Assembly: GCF_900185615.1 (NCBI RefSeq)
Contig: NZ_FYAK01000002.1
Location: 186,001-250,000, forward strand
Length of the DNA: 64,000 nt
Reading direction: 5' to 3'
Source of the DNA: Photobacterium malacitanum
GTDB lineage: Bacteria > Pseudomonadota > Gammaproteobacteria > Enterobacterales > Vibrionaceae
Part shown: in pieces, positions 56,208 to 64,000 of the stretch
Layout of the letters: every line of letters starts with the position of its first letter
How positions within the stretch are numbered: position 1 is the first letter of the stretch
Made by a program: the position numbers and the translations under genes
Notes under the pieces: generated by a model
Told to the model about the DNA's origin: nothing
What the model saw: the letters and a program-made list of their open reading frames with translations, nothing else
Database searches by the model: none

Positions 56208-57149
56208 TTAACCTAAAATAGGCACGAAAATACCTTCATTATGGGTGCAATAATGCTTAATTGCTGGGCGATGATTATCCTTGGTGGCTAAGATACATAC
56301 GCGAACACCTTGCTGCACTAATTTATCTGTCAGTGTTTGAACATTGTTATAATCACAGCGTTCACGATCAGCATCTCGTCGACATAAATCTACAAACACC
56401 TCTGCGACATCATCATGGTATAGCACATGTTCTGACTGTTGCATTAAGCGTAGGGCTTTAAGGCTTAATAATTCAGGATCATGGCCAGTTTCAATTAAAT
56501 ACACATTGCCACTATTGTGATTACTTTTTTCGGTTAATAATTGCTGAAAAGCGGCTTCTAATGCTTCATCAGTACGTGCATGTTCTACAGCAGTTAAGCG
56601 AAAGAATTGTTCCCAAAACTTACGTCTTTCATCGACGGTGTTGAAGTGCTGCTTAATACGCTGACGTTGTTTACCTGAAAAAGTTGCCAATAAGCTTAAA
56701 TTTTGTGGTAAATAGGTCTCTAAGCGTTCTCGTAAATAGCGCACTAAAACCGGAGAAGCTCCGCCACTCGATATCGCGACTTGGATTGGAGTGCGATCGA
56801 CCATTGAAGGTGTAATGAAATCACAAAATTCAGGATCATCAACAACATTAGTCCAAATTTTTAATGCATTGGCATCATTATAAATTTGGTGATTAAGTGT
56901 CGATGAGTCTGTTGTTGCCCAAACTTGATCAGCCCCGACTAATTGTGATGGTTGATAAGGCTGATTAATATGCACAATTAACTGTTGTTCAAGTAGTGTT
57001 TGCAGGTGAGGATGTAGTTGTGGTGATACCACTGTAACATTGGCATGTGCTTTTAATAATAAGTCTACTTTTCGACAGGCAACTTCACCACCACCAATAA
57101 CGATAATGTGTTTATGATTTACTTTTAGAAATACTGGGAAGAAATCCAT
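56208..57149 (-). CDS. Precorrin-2 dehydrogenase/sirohydrochlorin ferrochelatase with degenerate CysG tail
   Basis: 313 residues. The N-terminal 205 match the CysG-B/Met8p part: MDFFPVFLKV, VIGGGEVACRK and the siroheme Asp in FCDF. It oxidises precorrin-2 and inserts iron to form siroheme. The last 100 residues look like the start of the CysG-A methyltransferase (VYLIETGHDPELLSLKALRLM for the usual GPGDPDLLTLKG), but the SAM loop is altered and the remaining 150 residues are missing, so this tail cannot be an active methyltransferase. Confidence 0.88.
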   Translation of the reverse strand: MDFFPVFLKVNHKHIIVIGGGEVACRKVDLLLKAHANVTVVSPQLHPHLQTLLEQQLIVHINQPYQPSQLVGADQVWATTDSSTLNHQIYNDANALKIWTNVVDDPEFCDFITPSMVDRTPIQVAISSGGASPVLVRYLRERLETYLPQNLSLLATFSGKQRQRIKQHFNTVDERRKFWEQFFRLTAVEHARTDEALEAAFQQLLTEKSNHNSGNVYLIETGHDPELLSLKALRLMQQSEHVLYHDDVAEVFVDLCRRDADRERCDYNNVQTLTDKLVQQGVRVCILATKDNHRPAIKHYCTHNEGIFVPILG

Positions 57150-57251
57150 TTTATAATATCCATTATAAGTCTCAATATTTCTCTATTATTACGTAATAAA
57201 GCTTGATAGCAATATTGTATTTTTTATTATCCAAAAATAGCGTGTTAACTG

Positions 57252-58373
57252 TTATTTATTACCATAATCTATTCTTTTTCGAAATAAAGCTATCACTATA
57301 AGTATAGTTAAGGTGCTTAAAGGAATACGCCCAGCTGATGATGAGTGTGTTTTTACTAATTGGTAATCTTGAGGGTAGTCGTTAGCAACAATGAAGGGAT
57401 CTTGATTGTAATTAGGGGCAGAATTGTGTATGGAAAGAGAAAAGTCGGTTAGCTGATCGTATTGTTTAATATAAGACTCTAACCATGCTCTCAGTGGGGC
57501 TAATTGTGTGTATTGACCTGGAAGTTGTTGGTATTGATGAGTCGGATCATTTAGACGATCTTGACACTGTGCACCATTGCTAGTAATGCCAATGACACGT
57601 AGCCCAAAATCATTATCCGCTTTTTTTTGTGGATTCTGCCAAATTAAAGGACCACCAGAATCACCGCTACAAACATCTTTAATTAAGCCATCAATGTTAG
57701 AGTCTGCACAAATAATTTTTGAATTATCAGTGCGTAAGCCGCGACAAAGATCATCAGGCACACCAGCTAATGTAATAAGTTGTAATTGTGTCGGATAACT
57801 CAATGTTGAAGCTACATTGGTTTTTCCCCAACCTGAAGCAATAAGGTTTGCTTGTGAGTTTTGATGTGTTACCCATTGATTAGCAAAAATATTATCGGCT
57901 GTTTGTTGCTCAGAAAGTGAGGTAATAAGTATCGGTTTTGCTACAGTGAGTAATGAACGATCAACTCGAATTAACGCGATATCATTAGCAAAAATGGTCT
58001 CATCATAATTAGGGTGGCTAACTCGATGAGTAATATTGAATTTATAGCGTTCAGAGAGTGGCTGAGAGCCCCATTTAGGTATTGATGATACGCCAGCTAT
58101 AACATGATGAATATAATTATTATTACAGTGAGCTGCTGTTATTAGCCAGTGGTCACTAATGATAACAGCGCCGCAGTAGACATCGGTTGTATTTGATGAG
58201 GTTAATGCAGCTTGCCAAGGCAATAATAATGGCGCGTAAAGAGAGGCTGGATTACTGTTAATTGCTTTAGGAATTGCTTGCGCGGCATTAGCATGTTGTG
58301 AAATATAGCCAGTAGCAATGACAACTAATAATAGTAAGTGACGCATTGTACGCTTTAAATAAAGTAACGGCAT
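57252..58373 (-). CDS. Trypsin-like S1 serine protease with C-terminal membrane anchor
   Basis: 373 residues. Signal peptide (about 1-30), S1 domain with triad His82 (ITAAHC), Asp131 (NDIAL) and Ser239 (SGDSGGP), a linker of about 50 residues, and a C-terminal hydrophobic helix with a basic end (ALFRKR). The layout is like Vibrio VesB-type proteases with a GlyGly-CTERM sorting tail, but the glycine pair is replaced by SSSAGR. AAGGG lies 7 bases before the ATG. Confidence 0.88.
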   Translation of the reverse strand: MPLLYLKRTMRHLLLLVVIATGYISQHANAAQAIPKAINSNPASLYAPLLLPWQAALTSSNTTDVYCGAVIISDHWLITAAHCNNNYIHHVIAGVSSIPKWGSQPLSERYKFNITHRVSHPNYDETIFANDIALIRVDRSLLTVAKPILITSLSEQQTADNIFANQWVTHQNSQANLIASGWGKTNVASTLSYPTQLQLITLAGVPDDLCRGLRTDNSKIICADSNIDGLIKDVCSGDSGGPLIWQNPQKKADNDFGLRVIGITSNGAQCQDRLNDPTHQYQQLPGQYTQLAPLRAWLESYIKQYDQLTDFSLSIHNSAPNYNQDPFIVANDYPQDYQLVKTHSSSAGRIPLSTLTILIVIALFRKRIDYGNK

Positions 58374-58558
58374 GATAATCCCTTATTACTACTGTTATTT
58401 TAAGGGTAGTTACCGTATGACTAAATTGTGATCAGGCTTGAATCAAAAATAAGAATGTTATGTGATGGCAGCCAATAATTGTTAACTCGATAACGGAAAG
58501 TCGTCATATTAATGGTTATTATAGCGACCTATTTTTTATGAGTATTTAGGGATAAATT

Positions 58559-59404
58559 TTGTTTAATCAATATATTGGTTTTGGTGTGGCAGGTAATTTT
58601 GCAGGGCACTTGGAACAAGCAGGTGAAGCAGCAGATTTTATTACTGTGGAAGTGAAAGAAACTATCCAACCCAAAGCGATTTTCCCTTTTTATTTACCCA
58701 ATCTTGAAAGTGGTCAATTAGCCGTTTACCCGTTATCGTCAACCACTATTACGCCACCAAATGATGCCGATAATTTGCAAATTGAGCCTGAAGTCGCATT
58801 GATTTGTGATGTGGTCTATAACCTTGATGCCGATGGTGTAGCCCAAACCGTCGCTGCGTTAGTGCCGCGTTATTTTGGTGCTTATAACGACTGTTCTATT
58901 CGTAAACCTCATGCAAAAAAGATCAGTGAAAAGAAAAATTGGGGTATCAATAGTAAAGGTATCAGTGACAATCTTATTGCTATCGATCACTTTGCTGAAG
59001 GTGGTATTTTAGATCATTATCGAATTGCGAGTTTCCATTACCGTGATGGTGACATTCATCGTTATGGTGAAGATTGTGCAGTGGTCGGTTACAGTTATTT
59101 TCATAATACACTATTAGATTGGATTGTTGAGCGTATGAATCATCAGCAAGATGTTGGCCCAACAGAAAACATTGCTCAACTTCTACACCAAAGCCAGTAT
59201 CCAACACAAGCGGTGATCAGTATTGGTGCGACGCGTTATACGCCATATGGTGAAACTCATTTCTTACAAAACGGTGATACTAGCATTGTGGTTGTTTATG
59301 ATGGTCGACGTTACAGTGCTGATGAAATTATGCAGATGGCAACCACGAATGATTTAACTGACGTGGGTATGTCTGTATTAATTCAGCAAGTTAATCCATT
59401 GTAG
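58559..59404 (+). CDS. DUF5718 family protein
   Basis: 281 residues, starting with TTG (AGGGA upstream). The N-terminus GFGVAGNFAGHLEQAGEA and the middle IEPEVALICDVVY and GISDNLIAIDHFAEGG match the DUF5718 proteins of Vibrionaceae as I know them; part of the fold recalls fumarylacetoacetase-like enzymes. Function unknown. First gene of a three-gene operon with a nucleotidyltransferase and sseA. Confidence 0.75.
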   Translation: MFNQYIGFGVAGNFAGHLEQAGEAADFITVEVKETIQPKAIFPFYLPNLESGQLAVYPLSSTTITPPNDADNLQIEPEVALICDVVYNLDADGVAQTVAALVPRYFGAYNDCSIRKPHAKKISEKKNWGINSKGISDNLIAIDHFAEGGILDHYRIASFHYRDGDIHRYGEDCAVVGYSYFHNTLLDWIVERMNHQQDVGPTENIAQLLHQSQYPTQAVISIGATRYTPYGETHFLQNGDTSIVVVYDGRRYSADEIMQMATTNDLTDVGMSVLIQQVNPL

Positions 59405-59433
59405 TGTTATTAACCGTAAGGAATTGAAATACG

Positions 59434-59988
59434 ATGACTGATTTAGTTTCTGATACCGCAGCTGTCATCGAAAGAGATTCAATTAGAATGGCATGTTTAC
59501 GGGCAGTACGTGAGCTTAATTTACCGGATTGGTTTATTGCTGCAGGGTTTGTCCGTAATGCCATTTGGGATCATCTCCATGATCTACCTATGACGCCTTT
59601 AAATGATATTGATGTGGTCTATTTTGATCGTGATGATTGTTCATTAGCGACGGAAGCGCATTATGCGGCATTGTTACAACAGCAATTACCGCATTTCAAT
59701 TGGGAAGTGAAAAACCAAGCGCGAATGCACATTAAGCATCAGCATCAAGCTTACCAAAGTAGTGCCGACGCTATTTCACGCTGGGTTGAAATTCCAACTT
59801 GTGTTGGCGTTCGCTTAACAGCAGATAATAGCTTAATCTTTACTGCAGCCTATGGGTTAGAGCATAACTGGTCATTACATGTTAGCATCAATCCACATTA
59901 CCCAAGACCTGCCATTTATCAACAGCGTATTCAAGACAAAAATTGGCAGGTATTGTGGCCTAATTTAATGATTATGACTGCGGATTAA
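59434..59988 (+). CDS. Nucleotidyltransferase family protein (DUF925)
   Basis: 184 residues. AAGFVRNAIWD and the metal pair in LNDIDVVYFD are the NTP_transf_6 (DUF925) signature; CVGVRLT and YGLEHN are conserved later stretches. The substrate is not known. It follows the DUF5718 gene by 29 bases and precedes sseA by 16. Confidence 0.88.
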   Translation: MTDLVSDTAAVIERDSIRMACLRAVRELNLPDWFIAAGFVRNAIWDHLHDLPMTPLNDIDVVYFDRDDCSLATEAHYAALLQQQLPHFNWEVKNQARMHIKHQHQAYQSSADAISRWVEIPTCVGVRLTADNSLIFTAAYGLEHNWSLHVSINPHYPRPAIYQQRIQDKNWQVLWPNLMIMTAD

Positions 59989-60004
59989 TCCTAAGGACTG
60001 TTTC

Positions 60005-60862
60005 ATGATATCGCCTGCTAATAATATCGTTTCTGCTGCATGGCTCAATCAACAATTATCTGATGCTGTTTTAGCTGCATCAATTGTGGTGTTGGATGCC
60101 AGTGCTTTTATGCCTGATGTTCCTCGTGATCCTAAGCAAGAGTTTATTGATGTTCGTATTCCAACGGCACAATTTTTTGATTTTAATCACCAAATAGCGG
60201 CGCCAAACACTGATTTACCGCATATGTTGCCACCAGCGGATTTATTCACGGCTGAAGTTGTAAAATTAGGCGTCAATAATACTAGCCATGTCGTAATTTA
60301 TGATAGCCAAGGCATGTTTTCGGCGCCGCGTGGATGGTGGATGTTTAAAGCAATGGGGCATGATAACGTTTCAGTACTTGATGGTGGATTACCGGCATGG
60401 TTAGCAGCTGGTTATGCAACTCAAACGGGTGAGCCCGTTGCAATTGAAAACGGTGATTTTTGTGCTAAATTTCGGCCTAATTGGGTGATTGATGCTGATA
60501 CATTGTGTCAAAAACTGGATGATAAACAGGTTCAAATTATCGATGCACGTCCAAGTGCTCGCTTTTTCGCTACAGTAAAAGAGCCGCGGGCAGGAATACG
60601 TAGTGGTCATATGCCTAACGCCAAAAATTTACCGTTTGGTAATTTATTGGTCAATGGTCATTTTCTCGCGACAGAGCAATTAAAACAACAGTTTGATGCG
60701 TTAAGTAACAATCAGCAACGGTTGATCTTTAGTTGTGGTTCTGGTGTAACGGCTTGTATTTTAGCACTTGCAGCACAGCAAGCTGGGCGTGACAACGTCA
60801 CTGTTTACGATGGCTCATGGACAGAATGGGGCGCCAACGATAACTATCCGGTAGTTAAATAA
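60005..60862 (+). CDS. sseA: 3-mercaptopyruvate sulfurtransferase
   Basis: 285 residues with two rhodanese domains. The active Cys244 lies in CGSGVTA, the loop that marks mercaptopyruvate rather than thiosulfate users (CRKGVT). Moves sulfur from 3-mercaptopyruvate to cyanide or thiol acceptors. Last gene of the DUF5718-NTase-sseA operon, followed by a terminator. Confidence 0.93.
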   Translation: MISPANNIVSAAWLNQQLSDAVLAASIVVLDASAFMPDVPRDPKQEFIDVRIPTAQFFDFNHQIAAPNTDLPHMLPPADLFTAEVVKLGVNNTSHVVIYDSQGMFSAPRGWWMFKAMGHDNVSVLDGGLPAWLAAGYATQTGEPVAIENGDFCAKFRPNWVIDADTLCQKLDDKQVQIIDARPSARFFATVKEPRAGIRSGHMPNAKNLPFGNLLVNGHFLATEQLKQQFDALSNNQQRLIFSCGSGVTACILALAAQQAGRDNVTVYDGSWTEWGANDNYPVVK

Positions 60863-60880
60863 TCAATAATTAAACAACTT

Positions 60881-60918
60881 AGGCTTTTAGTGAGATTTAC
60901 TGACTAAAAGCCTTTTTA
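60881..60918 (+). terminator. Intrinsic terminator of sseA
   Basis: 11-base stem (60881-60891 with 60903-60913) and TTTTT. Confidence 0.92.
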
Positions 60919-60979
60919 CTTTTGCTGTTAAAACGTACTACTTATCACGAGTGGCTGTCACTTTGCAGATATACCGTGA

Positions 60980-61801
60980 TTAAGATTGTTCGGCAATATA
61001 GCCATTATCGTTAATGATTTTCTTGGCGTCATCAGAGTTTAAAAATTGGATAAATTGTTTAGCGTTAGCTGATAAACCTTGCTTCTTATACATAATCAAA
61101 AATGGACGTGCCATTTTATACTCACCAGAACGAATATTTTTAATACTTGGAGATACACCATTATAAGATAACGGTTTTATTGAACTATCAACAGAGCCAA
61201 AAGATAAATAGCCAATGGCTTGCTGATTGCGAGCAATTAAACTTTTTACCATGCCATTAGTGCTTACGACTAAAACTTCAGGGTTAATGTCTGATACCGT
61301 AAAACCGTCTATATCTTTGGTCAGTTTCATAAAGTGTTCAAATGAGAAACGTGAACCTGATGCATTTTCACGGCTAACAACGGCTATTTTATTATCCTTT
61401 CCTCCCACCTGTTGCCAGTTTTTAGTGACCCCATGATAAATATTATCCACTTCTAGACGAGTAATATTATTAACAGGATTGTTTGGGTTTACCACCAGCG
61501 CAATACCGTCATGAGCGATAGGGGTGATCGTATAATTTTGATCAAGCTCCGTTGAATTTATAATACGTGAACTCATACCAATGTCAGCAGTACCTGTTTG
61601 CAGGGCAACAATCCCTGCTGATGAGCTGATCCCTTGCACATTGATTTTAGTGTCAGGATGTTTGACCGAATAGTGTTCAGCAAGAATATCCATAACATGA
61701 CTAACAGAGGTTGAACCGGCAACAGTGACGGTATCGTTAGCTTGAGCGCTAAATGCGAGTGTTGTGCAGAGCACGCATAAAGTAGTTGCCTTGGTTAGCA
61801 T
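60980..61801 (-). CDS. PstS-like phosphate-binding protein
   Basis: 273 residues with a signal peptide (cut after AQA, about 21). VTVAGSTSVSHVMDILAEHY and SSAGIVALQTGTADIGMSSR are phosphate-binding loops of the PstS family, and SRENASGSRFSFE contacts phosphate. No pstCAB genes follow in this window, so it is an orphan binding protein or works with a distant transporter. A weak Pho-box-like sequence is upstream. Confidence 0.85.
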   Translation of the reverse strand: MLTKATTLCVLCTTLAFSAQANDTVTVAGSTSVSHVMDILAEHYSVKHPDTKINVQGISSSAGIVALQTGTADIGMSSRIINSTELDQNYTITPIAHDGIALVVNPNNPVNNITRLEVDNIYHGVTKNWQQVGGKDNKIAVVSRENASGSRFSFEHFMKLTKDIDGFTVSDINPEVLVVSTNGMVKSLIARNQQAIGYLSFGSVDSSIKPLSYNGVSPSIKNIRSGEYKMARPFLIMYKKQGLSANAKQFIQFLNSDDAKKIINDNGYIAEQS

Positions 61802-62201
61802 TTATTTACTCCATTAATTTTAATGATAAGCAAATATGTTATTACGCTTATATGACGTTAATGTGAAACTTAAACCACGATTTTATGAACTTAATAACGC
61901 GTTAATCTATCCAAAACCGAGTCTTAAAAGAGCTATATAATCTTAGACTGAATTACAACTATTTGATTTATTATATTATTCGCTTTCACTGCATTTCTGT
62001 CAGCTATATTTGTAGAGCTGTTACTATTTTATTTATCAACCTTCAATTAATCCTTATTATTAAATAAGTGTATAAGATGTATCAGATATAAAATCATGCT
62101 ATAACTGTAACAAAGCAGTAACGTATTGGTGTGGCTTTACGTATTACAAGTAGTATGCGAGACACCAATATAGGGTAGGAAAAGAATTCAAGGTTGGATA
62201 T
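61802..62201. other. Divergent regulatory region between pstS-like gene and ravA
   Basis: 400 AT-rich bases. Two Pho-box-like sequences: on the minus strand at 61852-61869 (GTTTCAC-ATTA-ACGTCAT), about 50 bases from the pstS-like start, and CTGTAAC-AAAG-CAGTAAC at 62105-62122 on the plus strand. No ORF seen. Confidence 0.5.
62105..62122 (+). promoter_or_regulatory. Pho-box-like direct repeat
   Basis: Two 7-base elements with an AAAG gap, 11-base period, similar to CTGTCAT-AAAG-CTGTCAT. It is 80 bases before ravA. Match is partial. Confidence 0.4.
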
Positions 62202-63857
62202 ATGCTTACAGTCGCAACAGCAGCACCGAATAAAGCTATTTTATCAGAACGTATTCAAAAGCTGATTAGTGGGCTTTCTAATGGCGTTTATGAACGTGAA
62301 GAAACGATCAAATTATGCCTCTTAGCCGCATTGGCAGGGGAAAGTGTATTTTTATTAGGACCTCCAGGTATTGCTAAAAGCTTAATTGCAAAGCGATTAA
62401 TCCAAGCTTTTGATGATAGTAAATTCTTTGATTATTTAATGACCCGTTTTTCTACTCCTGAAGAAGTATTTGGTCCATTGTCTATTCAAGAGCTAAAAGA
62501 CAACGGTAAATATGTTCGTTTAATTGATGGCTACTTACCAACCGCTCAGGTCGTTTTTCTTGATGAAATTTGGAAAGCAGGTCCAGCTATACTTAATACA
62601 CTATTAACTGTTGTTAATGAACGTACATTTAAAAATGGTCAGGATATTTTGCCAATACCGATGCGACTATTGATTACTGCATCGAATGAACTACCAGATG
62701 CCGATAGCGGTTTAGATGCATTGTATGATCGTATGTTAGTACGAGTATTTGTTAATCGGATTCAAGAAAAAAGCAACTTTAAGTCAATGTTAATGGGTGA
62801 TGGTTGTGGGTTAACCTCAATAGATCCTGCATTAACCATCAAAGATGATGAGTATCAAAACTGGCAACAGCATATTGAAGATGTCACTTTAACTGACACC
62901 CTTTTTGAAAAAATTTATCAGTTAAAGTCGATGATTGAAGCACGTTCAGGTGAAATTACCGAACATGCGGCAGAGAGCGAGTTGTATATCTCGGATCGTC
63001 GTTGGAAAAAATCAGTGCGGCTATTGAAAGCAAGTGCATTTTTTAATGGCCGAGAGCAAATCAATCCTCTTGATTTGTTATTACTGCAAGATTGTTTATG
63101 GCACAGCCCAGAATCACGTAATGTCATCGTCAGTATCATGCAAGAATTTGCGATCAAATATGCGTTTAATCAGAAAGATGCCGTCGCTGATGCCAAACAA
63201 ACCTTAGTGTTGATTGAGGCCATTAATCAAGATATATGCACTCAGCTAGCTTTAACCTTCACACGTGAAAGTACGATGCGTAAAGAATGGTTTAAATATA
63301 ATTTTGCTACAGCAACGCGGTTTAATATTAATAATAATCCACGCATGATCAAGCTCGTGATGTTGCAGCAAAATACTTCGGTGTCAGAACAAGAACTCGG
63401 TGATAGCCGCTGGGTTTATATTGATGGAGATGAGTTTGATAAAAAAATTCGTACTGGAAAATGCGATATTTATGGCTTCGTAAATAAAAATACGCATCTT
63501 TGTCGACTGCAGTTTGAAATAGATGCTGAAAATCGATTAGTGATTAAAGATATTGCCAATCGACCAGTATTAGTCGGTGTGGCTGGTAATAAAGGCTTAA
63601 AGACCTCACAACAGCAACAGTGGCAACAAGAGGTTGATCAGGCTATGGCGAAAATTACGGAGTCTGAACATAATATAATTAAAGCGCGAACTTCGTTTCA
63701 TGGCGCATTACCACATAATTTTATTAGTGGTGATTTTCCTGCAATGATCGAGCAAAGTTTGAATGATTGTGTTGAAGAAGTTGCAGAAATCAAACTCGTC
63801 GCTGAAAAAAGTGCTTTTAGAATTACTCACATGGATGAATATTTTTCGCAACAGTGA
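62202..63857 (+). CDS. ravA: MoxR AAA+ ATPase RavA
   Basis: 551 residues. AAA+ module with Walker A GPPGIAKS (53-60), Walker B VVFLDEIWK, sensor-1 ITASNELP and Arg-finger region LYDRMLVR, then the RavA-specific discontinuous C-terminal region. RavA forms hexamers with ViaA as partner and in E. coli interacts with LdcI and respiratory complexes. The partner gene starts 58 bases after the stop. Confidence 0.93.
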   Translation: MLTVATAAPNKAILSERIQKLISGLSNGVYEREETIKLCLLAALAGESVFLLGPPGIAKSLIAKRLIQAFDDSKFFDYLMTRFSTPEEVFGPLSIQELKDNGKYVRLIDGYLPTAQVVFLDEIWKAGPAILNTLLTVVNERTFKNGQDILPIPMRLLITASNELPDADSGLDALYDRMLVRVFVNRIQEKSNFKSMLMGDGCGLTSIDPALTIKDDEYQNWQQHIEDVTLTDTLFEKIYQLKSMIEARSGEITEHAAESELYISDRRWKKSVRLLKASAFFNGREQINPLDLLLLQDCLWHSPESRNVIVSIMQEFAIKYAFNQKDAVADAKQTLVLIEAINQDICTQLALTFTRESTMRKEWFKYNFATATRFNINNNPRMIKLVMLQQNTSVSEQELGDSRWVYIDGDEFDKKIRTGKCDIYGFVNKNTHLCRLQFEIDAENRLVIKDIANRPVLVGVAGNKGLKTSQQQQWQQEVDQAMAKITESEHNIIKARTSFHGALPHNFISGDFPAMIEQSLNDCVEEVAEIKLVAEKSAFRITHMDEYFSQQ

Positions 63858-63915
63858 TTGAGATAGCAAGCAACATTGCTATAGATAATGAAAAAGACAG
63901 TAAGGATAGATGCCT

Positions 63916-64000
63916 ATGCCAGTATCTGAAGGGTTAAATTTTGCTTTGATGCTTGCAGAGTCGGGTGTTATTGATTCGGCTGTACATGAAGTTATGGTAC
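63916..64000 (+). CDS. viaA: ViaA-like VWA protein (start only)
   Basis: The first 28 codons are visible before the window ends, from ATG 63916 with AAGGA 9 bases upstream; an in-frame ATG at 63910 is too close to that site. LNFALMLAESGVIDSAVHEVM fits the helical N-terminus of ViaA, and position after ravA supports the call. The VWA domain lies outside. Confidence 0.75.
   Translation, partial: MPVSEGLNFALMLAESGVIDSAVHEVMV

Noticed and set aside
1..64000. tRNA, rRNA or prophage genes
   Set aside because: No cloverleaf-like sequence with a TTCGA loop and CCA end, no rRNA-like stretch, and no phage structural or integrase gene was seen by eye.

Overview
The window is a low-GC (roughly 40% by eye) gammaproteobacterial chromosome segment. 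Gene content points to a marine Vibrionaceae member, most likely Photobacterium. The markers are H-NOX with a hybrid kinase, a secreted GH19 chitinase, an SgrR regulator, NagA and NagZ, YibL, a DUF368 lipid-carrier transporter, a CSS-motif EAL protein and a RavA/ViaA pair. The genus is inferred from gene content only. I saw no rRNA, tRNA, CRISPR array, integrase or prophage genes. About 55 protein genes are supported, most of them single genes separated by clear intrinsic terminators, with a few short operons.

Layout. 1-3.1 kb: end of a PBP2 gene, then an H-NOX nitric-oxide sensor translationally coupled to a hybrid histidine kinase. 3.2-8.1 kb: a small hypothetical gene, an Ivy-type lysozyme-inhibitor lipoprotein and a large secreted chitinase. 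8.2-12.3 kb: an operon of a MerR-methyltransferase fusion and a GNAT, a nitroreductase, and a REP-associated tyrosine transposase (RAYT) gene. 12.3-20.3 kb: a YdcF-like protein, sgrR with a candidate divergent SgrS-like sRNA, ltaE, and a PepSY/response regulator/PhoQ-like kinase operon. 20.4-21.0 kb: a non-coding MITE-like element with 18-bp terminal inverted repeats, TTA flanks and internal REP-like repeats. 21-31 kb: ppiC, small envelope proteins, a crotonase-family hydrolase, an SDR, yibL, an MTHFR-like protein and a DASS anion transporter. 31-40 kb: a glycyl-radical formate lyase, a POT peptide transporter, a MATE exporter, MsrPQ and a fatty-acid desaturase.

41-52 kb: an L,D-transpeptidase convergent with an Lpp-like lipoprotein that is its likely substrate, a SCO copper chaperone, DUF368, nagA with NagC-like operator half-sites, an orphan DmsC-like anchor and an atypical CDF transporter. 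52-64 kb: an EAL phosphodiesterase, nagZ, DUF1097, a truncated CysG, a trypsin-like protease, an operon of DUF5718, nucleotidyltransferase and sseA, a PstS-like binding protein, ravA and the start of viaA.

Themes are envelope and peptidoglycan upkeep (PBP2, LDT/Lpp, NagZ, DUF368, Ivy), chitin and amino-sugar use (GH19, NagA), anaerobic or low-oxygen metabolism (Pfl, DmsC-like, H-NOX) and redox repair (MsrPQ, SseA). The most novel items are the SgrS-like RNA whose putative pairing region mirrors a ptsG-type ribosome-binding site, the MITE-like element, the inverted motif around the RAYT gene that recurs inside that element, and three membrane peptides of 28-35 residues.
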